The notes under the pieces: generated by a model
What the model saw: only the letters and a program-made list of their open reading frames with translations
What the model was told of the DNA's origin: nothing
Databases searched by the model: none
Program-made: the position numbers and the translations under genes
Assembly: GCF_900187645.1 (NCBI RefSeq)
Contig: NZ_FYEE01000001.1
Location: forward strand, 62,001-126,000
DNA from: Pseudomonas sp. Irchel 3E20
Lineage (GTDB): Bacteria; Pseudomonadota; Gammaproteobacteria; Pseudomonadales; Pseudomonadaceae
Length of the DNA: 64,000 nucleotides
Direction: 5' to 3'
Part shown: positions 57,762 to 64,000 of the stretch, piece by piece
How positions within the stretch are numbered: the first letter of the stretch is position 1
Layout: every line of letters starts with the position of its first letter

Positions 57762-58610
57762 TTAAAGGCTAAGCCTCATCGACAGGTCTACTGCTTTTAC
57801 GTCTTTGGTCATCGAGCCGATGGAAATGTAATCCACGCCCGTTTCCGCAATGGGCCGCAGGGTGCTTTCGTTGATTCCGCCGCTGGCCTCCAGCTTGGCT
57901 TTGCCCGCGTTCAGGCGCACCGCTTCGCGCATATCGTCGTGGCTCAGTTCGTCGAGCATGATGATGTCGGCGCCGGCGGCCAGGGCTTGCTGCAACTCCC
58001 CGAGGTTTTCCACTTCCACTTCCACCGGTTTGCCCGGGGCGATTTTGTGCGCGGCGGCAATGGCCTGGGCGATCCCGCCACAGGCGGCGATATGGTTTTC
58101 CTTTATCAGGAAGGCGTCATACAGGCCGATGCGGTGGTTGTGGCAGCCGCCACAGGTCACCGCGTATTTTTGCGCCAGGCGCAGGCCCGGCAGGGTCTTG
58201 CGCGTATCGAGCAACTTGACCCGGGTATCGGCGACCATGTCCGCCAAAAACTGCGCGCGCGTTGCCACGCCGCTGAGCAATTGCAGGAAGTTCAGCGCAC
58301 TGCGCTCGCCGCTGAGCAATGAGCGCGCCGGCCCTTCGAGGTGGAACAGCGCCTGGTTGGGGCTTACACGCTCGCCGTCATGCACTTGCCAATGCACTGC
58401 CACGCGTGGGTCCAACTGCCGGAACACCGCATCGACCCACGCCGTGCCGCTGATGGTGGCGCTGTCGCGGGTGATGATGGTGGCTTTGGCCAGGCGTTCG
58501 GTGGGGATCAATTGGGCGGTGATGTCGCCGCTGCCGATGTCTTCGAGCAACGCACGGCGCACGTTCGCTTCGATTTCGGTGGACAGGTCGGCGAGACGAA
58601 GATTAGGCAT
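57762..58610 (-). CDS. nadC: Nicotinate-nucleotide pyrophosphorylase (carboxylating)
   Basis: A 282-residue quinolinate phosphoribosyltransferase of NAD synthesis. ATG at 58610 ([20 protein letters not shown]). Motifs: [91 protein letters not shown] and [20 protein letters not shown]. It converts quinolinate and PRPP to nicotinate mononucleotide and CO2. It is divergent from the DUF1631 gene with 296 bases between in which I see no gene. Confidence 0.96.
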   Translation of the reverse strand: MPNLRLADLSTEIEANVRRALLEDIGSGDITAQLIPTERLAKATIITRDSATISGTAWVDAVFRQLDPRVAVHWQVHDGERVSPNQALFHLEGPARSLLSGERSALNFLQLLSGVATRAQFLADMVADTRVKLLDTRKTLPGLRLAQKYAVTCGGCHNHRIGLYDAFLIKENHIAACGGIAQAIAAAHKIAPGKPVEVEVENLGELQQALAAGADIIMLDELSHDDMREAVRLNAGKAKLEASGGINESTLRPIAETGVDYISIGSMTKDVKAVDLSMRLSL

Positions 58611-58906
58611 AACGGGCTCCACAAACAAAGTGGCCCGATTATAGGGGCATGCCAGCGTCCAACCCAAGGCGACAAATGCCCCGGCGCTTGGTTTCGTCGG
58701 GGTTTATCGCACCGTCACATAATTGCCGTAAAAGCTAATTTCCACTCAGCTGCAGAGGATGCTGGCACAAGTGCCATCTTTTACCGATAATCCGCCCGGT
58801 ATTTGACGTCATAGCTTTGACGTCCCTGTTTTCGGCCCGCGCATCCCTGTGCATCCTGGCCGTTTCAGTGGCACCGATCTTTAAATCACCGTTCCAGGAG
58901 GCTTGG

Positions 58907-60646
58907 ATGCACAACGACGGGAATGTGGTGCCTTTGCACAAAGGCACTGCCGATCAGGCGAATCCTTCGCCGCTCGCCCGCCTGCCGGTGATTCTGATTC
59001 AGGTGCGTGACAAGGCCGCCCAGCAACTGCGCCATGGCCTGCAAGCGCTCTTCGACAATGCCGACGACACCCTCTTCGAGATGGCCGACCGGGCGCTGAA
59101 CAATGTTGAACAGAACACCTTCTTTGAAGCCATGCGCGACCTGCGCCTCAAGCGCAAAAGCATCGAACGCGGCTTTCTTGAGCAATTCTTCGCCGCTTGT
59201 GCCGGGCTGACCCACTACGACCTGGCCCAAGTGTCCTTGCCGGTGGCGGGCGCTTTCGACCCCTCAACCCAGGTGCGCGATGACGACTTGGAGCGCGCCG
59301 TGGCCGTGGACGCCATGGTCGCCCGGGTACTGAGCCGAGAGGGCCTTGCCCTGGGCCAATTGACCGCGCGCCTCAACGCCTTGCTGGGCAAGCGCCTGGA
59401 CGAGCGCCACAACCCCATGGGCCCGGCGTTGCTCTGCGAGTACTTCTTGCAGGCGGGGCGCAACCTGGGGGTGGAGATCAAGGTCAAGCTGATCCTGCTC
59501 AAGCTGTTCGAGAAGTACGTGCTCAGCGAAAGCGACCAGCTCTACGGTGACGCCAACCAACTGCTGATCGCCACCGGCGTGCTGCCCCAGCTCAAGGCCG
59601 CGCCGGGGCGCCGCAGCACGGTGGAGGCCGAGCCACACCCAGCACCGGCCGCCACTGCGCAGGGGGCCTGTGACGAGCAGGTCGAGGAAGTCTTCCGCGC
59701 CTTGCAGGAGCTGCTGTTCCACGTGCGCGGCAGCGTTGCGCCGACCCTGGAAGCCAGCGCCCAGGCGCAACCGATCTCCACCCGTGACCTGCTGCGCCTG
59801 CTCTCCCATTTGCAGCACTACGTGCCCGAGCCCGGCGCCCAGGAGGACTTCGACCTACGCAACCAGCTCGAACAACTGCTCACCCGTGGCAGCGTCAAGA
59901 GCGGCAAGGCCCGGGGCGTGGCGGTGGCCGATGAAGACGTTATCAACCTGATGGCCATGCTCTTTGAGTTCATCCTGGCCGACCGCAACCTGCCGGAGTC
60001 CCTCAAGGCGTTGATGGGGCGCTTGCAGATCCCGATGCTCAAGGTCGCGGTGCTGGACAAAAGCTTCTTTAGCCGCGGCAACCACCCGGCGCGGCGCCTG
60101 CTCAACGAAATCGCCGCCGCGGCCCTGGGCTGGGGCGAGTGCGACGACCACCAACGTGACACCCTGTACTTGCGCATCGAACAGGTGGTGCAGCGCTTGC
60201 TCAACGATTTCGACGACGACCCGGCGATCTTCACCGAGTTGCTTGCTGAATTCATCGCCTTCACCGACGCCGAGCGCCGCCGCAGCCTGCTGCTGGAGCG
60301 GCGCACCTGTGAGGCGGACAGCACGCCACTGGACACCTCGGTTGCGGACTTGTCCGCAGGCGACCCCGGCCTGTTGCAGGTCGCCAAGCTGCGCCCCGGT
60401 TGCTGGGTCGAGTTCCAGGAAGACGAGGACAATCGCCTGCGCTGCAAGCTGATTTCCGTCCTTGAACCCCAGGGCCAATACCTGTTCGTCAACCGCACCG
60501 GGATGAAAGTGCTTAAACGCAGCCGCGCCGCCCTGGCCCTGGAGCTGCGCGACGGCACGGCCCGCCAACTCGACGATCGGCTGCTGTTCGAGCGGGCGTT
60601 GGAGTCGGTGCTGGGCAACTTGAGCCGCCTCAATCGCGGCAAGTGA
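58907..60646 (+). CDS. DUF1631 family protein
   Basis: A 579-residue protein. ATG at 58907 follows CCAGGAGG; the upstream in-frame ATG is not preceded by a binding site. It is largely helical with DUF1631 segments such as LQALFDNADDTLFEMADRAL, FFEAMRDLRLKRKSIERGFL, LPESLKALMGRLQIPMLKVA, HPARRLLNEIAAAALGWGEC and a C-terminal PilZ-like beta region (RPGCWVEFQEDEDNRLRCKL; YLFVNRTGMKVLKRSR). The PilZ-like end suggests possible nucleotide sensing (inference). It lies between nadC and ampD as in P. aeruginosa PA4523; function unknown. Confidence 0.85.
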   Translation: MHNDGNVVPLHKGTADQANPSPLARLPVILIQVRDKAAQQLRHGLQALFDNADDTLFEMADRALNNVEQNTFFEAMRDLRLKRKSIERGFLEQFFAACAGLTHYDLAQVSLPVAGAFDPSTQVRDDDLERAVAVDAMVARVLSREGLALGQLTARLNALLGKRLDERHNPMGPALLCEYFLQAGRNLGVEIKVKLILLKLFEKYVLSESDQLYGDANQLLIATGVLPQLKAAPGRRSTVEAEPHPAPAATAQGACDEQVEEVFRALQELLFHVRGSVAPTLEASAQAQPISTRDLLRLLSHLQHYVPEPGAQEDFDLRNQLEQLLTRGSVKSGKARGVAVADEDVINLMAMLFEFILADRNLPESLKALMGRLQIPMLKVAVLDKSFFSRGNHPARRLLNEIAAAALGWGECDDHQRDTLYLRIEQVVQRLLNDFDDDPAIFTELLAEFIAFTDAERRRSLLLERRTCEADSTPLDTSVADLSAGDPGLLQVAKLRPGCWVEFQEDEDNRLRCKLISVLEPQGQYLFVNRTGMKVLKRSRAALALELRDGTARQLDDRLLFERALESVLGNLSRLNRGK

Positions 60647-60707
60647 TCGCAACCGCGGGGCGGATCACGGCATACTGCGCCATCGCAACCCGTGCCAAGG
60701 AACCTGT

Positions 60708-61268
60708 ATGCAGTTGGACCCCGCGAGCGGTTGGTGTCAGGGCGTGCAGTTATGCCCCTCGCCCAACTTCAATGCGCGCCCCGCGAATGAAGTCTCCCTG
60801 TTGGTCATTCACAACATCAGCTTGCCGCCGGCGCAGTTCGCTACCGGCAAGGTGCAGGAGTTTTTCCAGAATCGCCTGGATGTCACGGAACATCCCTACT
60901 TTGCAGGCATCGCCGACCTGCGGGTTTCTGCGCATTTTCTGATCGAGCGCGATGGTAAGGTCACGCAGTTCGTGTCCTGCCTGGACCGCGCCTGGCACGC
61001 CGGCGTGTCGTCGTTCGAGGGGCGCGAGGGGTGCAACGATTTTTCCCTGGGGATCGAGCTGGAGGGCACGGATGACCAACCCTTCAGCGACGCCCAGTAC
61101 CACGCGTTGGTCGCCCTTACCCGGCAGTTGCAAGGGGTGTTCAGCGCCATCACCACGCAGCGTATTTGCGGTCACAGCGATATTGCCCCCGGGCGCAAGA
61201 CCGACCCGGGGCCGGCGTTCGATTGGCCACGCTATCGCCGGGCCTTGAATGAGGGAGAAGGACAATGA
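60708..61268 (+). CDS. ampD: 1,6-anhydro-N-acetylmuramyl-L-alanine amidase AmpD
   Basis: A 186-residue cytoplasmic amidase_2 enzyme that cleaves the peptide from anhydromuropeptides during cell-wall recycling, keeping AmpR inactive and AmpC low. Zinc ligands are His in LLVIHNISLPP, His in ICGHSDIAPGRKTDPGP and the Asp in the same segment. Other motifs: RVSAHFLIERDGKVTQFVSC, RAWHAGVSSFEGREGCNDFS and GIELEGTDDQPFSDAQY. Loss leads to beta-lactam resistance in pseudomonads. It overlaps ampE by four bases. Confidence 0.97.
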   Translation: MQLDPASGWCQGVQLCPSPNFNARPANEVSLLVIHNISLPPAQFATGKVQEFFQNRLDVTEHPYFAGIADLRVSAHFLIERDGKVTQFVSCLDRAWHAGVSSFEGREGCNDFSLGIELEGTDDQPFSDAQYHALVALTRQLQGVFSAITTQRICGHSDIAPGRKTDPGPAFDWPRYRRALNEGEGQ

Positions 61269-62101
61269 GTTTTCTGGTGTTGCTATTGGCGGTGCTGGTC
61301 GAGAAATTCTCGGCCCTGCGCCAGCGTCTCCAGCGCGACAGCGGCTGGGTACGCGAACTGAACAAACTGGAGGCCGGCAAACGCCTGGGCAACCAGCCCT
61401 GGCTGGTGCTGGCGGTGATGATCCTGCTGCCGGTGGCCGTGCTGGGCCTGTTGTTGCTGGTGCTGGAACCCGTGGCCTATGGCCTGTTGGCATTGCCGAT
61501 CCATCTGCTGGTGGTGATCTACAGCCTGGGACGCGGGGATCTGCTCGGGGAGTTGGGGCCGTTTCGCGATGCCTGGCGCCGTGAAGACCTGCAAGCGGCG
61601 GCCCACGTCGCCCAGCGCGACCTGAACATTGGCGCCGACAGCGGCGAGCAGTTGCTGGAGCGGGTCCAGGGGCACTTGCTGTGGCAGGCCTACCAAAGCT
61701 TCTTCACGGTGATTTTCTGGTACTTCCTGCTGGGGCCGGTGGCGGCGTTGAGCTATCGCCTGCTGGCGTTAGCCGCTGAACAGGGCAAGAGCACGGCCCT
61801 GATCGAACGCGCCAGCCAACTGCGCCATGCCTTCGATTGGCTGCCGGTGCGCCTGCTGGCCGCCAGTTTCGCCCTGGTGGGCAACTTTGCGGCAGTCAGC
61901 CGGGTGATGCTGCACGAATTACTCAACTGGCACATCAGCGCCGCGCAGCTGATCGAAAAGGCCGGGTTGGCCGGGGCCGAAATCCCGCCCCCAGAGACTG
62001 GCGCCGAAGGCATCGCCAGCCTGGACCGCATCTGGGAACTGCTGCTACGCGCCGCTGTGCTCTGGTATGCCACTTTTGCCCTGTGGACCGTGCTGCTGTA
62101 G
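61265..62101 (+). CDS. ampE: Regulatory signalling modulator protein AmpE
   Basis: A 278-residue inner-membrane protein of the AmpE/CobD-like family. It begins MSFLVLLLAVLVEKFSALRQ and has hydrophobic segments PWLVLAVMILLPVAVLGLLL, YGLLALPIHLLVVIYSLG, FFTVIFWYFLLGPVAALSYR and a final VLWYATFALWTVLL. Motifs GRGDLLGELGPFRDAWRRED and AFDWLPVRLLAASFALVGNF are family typical. It is encoded with ampD and proposed to sense or modulate beta-lactamase induction, but the mechanism is unclear. Confidence 0.94.
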   Translation: MSFLVLLLAVLVEKFSALRQRLQRDSGWVRELNKLEAGKRLGNQPWLVLAVMILLPVAVLGLLLLVLEPVAYGLLALPIHLLVVIYSLGRGDLLGELGPFRDAWRREDLQAAAHVAQRDLNIGADSGEQLLERVQGHLLWQAYQSFFTVIFWYFLLGPVAALSYRLLALAAEQGKSTALIERASQLRHAFDWLPVRLLAASFALVGNFAAVSRVMLHELLNWHISAAQLIEKAGLAGAEIPPPETGAEGIASLDRIWELLLRAAVLWYATFALWTVLL

Positions 62102-62267
62102 GCGCTATGTCGCACCTGCCGGTCGGCGCTGCACTCCCGACCGGCGGTTAACCTTAAGTTACAAAACTCCCTGCTGATTTGAGTTATACAAGCATCTGCG
62201 TTCAGTAGTGGCTTTTTGCTGCTCCTGTACGACTGCCCATAACAATAATAGGTAAGGGAGAAGTCTT

Positions 62268-64000
62268 TTGAAGAGCTTGCTCTATCCCGCCATCGCGCTG
62301 ATGAACCGCCTGAGTTTCGGCATGAAGTTCAGCCTAATCAGCGTCTTGTTCTTCGCGCCGATGTTGGTGACCAATTTCTATCTGGTGCGTGATTCCTACC
62401 GCCAGTTCCACGCCACCCAAGTCGAACTGCAAAGCCTGGACCTGCTGGGCGCCAGCCTGGCCCTGCGCCGCGACCTGGAAACCCTGAACAACCTGGTGCA
62501 GATCAACGCCGTCCTGGGCCAGTCGGGCAAGGCCGGGGATGTGGAGGCCAAGATCGAGGCCCTGGAGCGCACGGTGCTGGAGCATTTGCAGGGCTTTCAG
62601 GCGATGGCGGTGGACCCTCAGCAGATCGAAGCCTTCGATACCAAGCGCGATGAAATGATCGCCGCGTTCAAGGCCCAGCAAGCCGAAAGCTCCCTGCAAA
62701 GCAAAAGTGCCTTGATCGGCAAGTTGCTCAGTAGCGCCCAGGTGTTCAGCCAGTTGATCGCCAGCCAGGCAGGCCTGAGTGGTGACGCCCAGAGCGATAT
62801 CCGCCAACTCACTGACTTGGTGACGGCCGTTACCCCGCAAGTCACCCAGACCCTGGGCGAAGGCCGGGCCATTGGCAGTTACTCGTTGGGGCAGGGCTTC
62901 CTCAATTCCTCTTCCAGCACCCGTTTCGACGAAATTCTCCAGCAAATCGAGAAGCTTCACGCCGAGTACGGCCTCAAGGTCCAGGACGCGATCGGCGCCA
63001 GCCCTGCTGCCCGCAGCGCCCTGAGCGCCGAGGCCAATGCCAGCCAAAACTCCCTGAAGCAGGGCAGTGAGCTGTTTGAAGAACAGGTGATTATGGTCGA
63101 TACCCTCGACGCACCCTGGCAGGCCTTTTACGACCAGGCCAGTACGTTGATGGCGCAGACCTACCAACTCAACGACAACACGCTGAAGTTCCTCGGCGTC
63201 GAGTTGCAGCAACGCTTGGCGCAAAACCGCACCCACATGGTGCTGCTGGTGGTGGCGTTGGCAGCGGTGTTCCTACTGATTGTCTACCTCTATGGCGGCT
63301 TCTACGCCTCGACCCGCACCACCCTGAGTCGCTTGGGCGCAGTGATGGACAAAGTGGCGGCCGGTGACATGACCGTCAGTTTCACCGCCCATAGCCGCGA
63401 CGAATTGGGCGAGTTGGGCAAAGTGTTCAACGGCACCGTGGCCAAGATCCATGACCTGATCGAGTTGGTGGGCCAAACCGTGGTCGAGGTCGAGCGCCAG
63501 GCCGGGCAGGTGGAATCGGTCTCGGCCCAGAGCAACCAAGCGGTAGCCGGGCAGCGTATCCAGATCGAGCAAGTGGCCACGGCGATGAACCAGATGTCGG
63601 CCACGTCCCAGGAAGTGGCCCGCAGCGCGGCGGCGGCAGTCAGCAGCGCCCACAGCGTCAACGAAGAAACCGTCAGCGGCCGTGGCCTGGTGGCCTCGCA
63701 GCAGGGCAGCATTGCCCAATTGGCCGGCGAGATCGATCAATCGGTACTGGTGATTAATCAACTGGCCAGCGACAGCCAATCCATTAGCCGCGTGCTGGAA
63801 GTGATTAAAAGCATCGCCGAGCAAACCAACCTGCTGGCCCTCAACGCGGCCATCGAGGCCGCCCGTGCCGGCGAGCAGGGGCGAGGCTTTGCCGTGGTGG
63901 CGGACGAAGTGCGGACCCTGGCCAAACGCACTCAGCAGTCCACCGAAGAAATCGAACAAATGATCGGTAAGCTCCACACCGGTGTAGGCGCGGCGGTCAA
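62268..64000 (+). CDS. Methyl-accepting chemotaxis protein (3' end outside window)
   Basis: An open frame runs from TTG at 62268, with AGGGAG seven bases upstream, to the window end (577 codons). The product starts [22 protein letters not shown]1 is about residues 14-38 ([17 protein letters not shown]), followed by a large helical periplasmic sensor domain of about 285 residues, then TM2 near 323-345 ([20 protein letters not shown]), HAMP ([20 protein letters not shown]) and the cytoplasmic signalling domain with tip near 517 ([39 protein letters not shown]). It is a chemoreceptor feeding a CheA pathway; the ligand is unknown. The position after ampE matches P. aeruginosa PA4520. Confidence 0.93.
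   Translation, partial: MKSLLYPAIALMNRLSFGMKFSLISVLFFAPMLVTNFYLVRDSYRQFHATQVELQSLDLLGASLALRRDLETLNNLVQINAVLGQSGKAGDVEAKIEALERTVLEHLQGFQAMAVDPQQIEAFDTKRDEMIAAFKAQQAESSLQSKSALIGKLLSSAQVFSQLIASQAGLSGDAQSDIRQLTDLVTAVTPQVTQTLGEGRAIGSYSLGQGFLNSSSSTRFDEILQQIEKLHAEYGLKVQDAIGASPAARSALSAEANASQNSLKQGSELFEEQVIMVDTLDAPWQAFYDQASTLMAQTYQLNDNTLKFLGVELQQRLAQNRTHMVLLVVALAAVFLLIVYLYGGFYASTRTTLSRLGAVMDKVAAGDMTVSFTAHSRDELGELGKVFNGTVAKIHDLIELVGQTVVEVERQAGQVESVSAQSNQAVAGQRIQIEQVATAMNQMSATSQEVARSAAAAVSSAHSVNEETVSGRGLVASQQGSIAQLAGEIDQSVLVINQLASDSQSISRVLEVIKSIAEQTNLLALNAAIEAARAGEQGRGFAVVADEVRTLAKRTQQSTEEIEQMIGKLHTGVGAAV

Noticed and set aside
62334..63236. Minus-strand ORF of 300 codons
   Set aside because: Antisense to the chemoreceptor sensor domain, whose own frame is open with clear membrane helices and signalling motifs.

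Overview
The window comes from a gamma-proteobacterium of the genus Pseudomonas, most likely the P. fluorescens group. The evidence is gene order: lldR-lldP-lut-dld, smpB, ratA-rnfH, bamE, fur, recN, grpE-dnaK-dnaJ-dapB-carAB-greA-yhbY-rlmE-ftsH-folP-glmM-tpiA-secG-tRNA-rimP-nusA-infB-rbfA-truB-rpsO-pnp, then nadC-DUF1631-ampD-ampE-chemoreceptor. The tmRNA tag ANDETYGEYALAA, a REP-type palindrome and a cysteine-free Fur point the same way.

Positions 1-3000 hold the end of an acyl-CoA synthetase gene, a SnoaL-like gene whose promoter carries three related palindromic sites, and decayed DNA. The decayed part is an internally deleted IS3-family transposase, the tail of an antisense gene, and a 5'-truncated, frameshifted homologue of the secreted epoxide hydrolase Cif.

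Positions about 3000-15280 are a genomic island, bounded on the right by a P4-type integrase gene abutting the 3' end of ssrA (tmRNA). It carries a MobI-like conjugation gene with inverted repeats before it and five direct repeats after it, small hypothetical genes, a divergent tyrosine-recombinase-like protein without the usual catalytic residues, a serine resolvase with a candidate res site, an AlpA regulator and a winged-helix protein. The central cargo is a tightly overlapping minus-strand operon: a 51-codon ORF resembling the start of type I restriction subunit HsdR, a reverse transcriptase with a YVDD motif, a nitrilase-fold protein, a DUF3800 (RNase H-like) protein and a small conserved protein. 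RT plus nitrilase is the signature of DRT type 1 (UG1/UG5-like) antiphage systems. The added DUF3800 and fourth gene make this an expanded candidate and the most interesting locus in the window.

Positions 15283-28800 return to chromosome: ssrA, a small exported protein, the lactate operon lldP-lutA-lutB-lutC-dld with divergent regulator lldR and a clear LldR-type operator, smpB (partner of ssrA), an NSS transporter, ratA-rnfH, bamE and fur.

Positions 28800-57110 are housekeeping: recN, the heat-shock genes behind a sigma-32 promoter, dapB, carAB (with a hairpin just upstream), greA, rlmE, ftsH, folP, glmM, tpiA, secG, tRNA-Leu(GAG), tRNA-fMet, and the rimP-nusA-infB-rbfA-truB-rpsO-pnp transcription/translation cluster. 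Positions 57173-64000 hold tRNA-Thr(CGT), a DUF6388-like gene, nadC, a DUF1631 gene, ampD-ampE (cell-wall recycling and beta-lactamase control) and the first part of a chemoreceptor gene that runs off the window.
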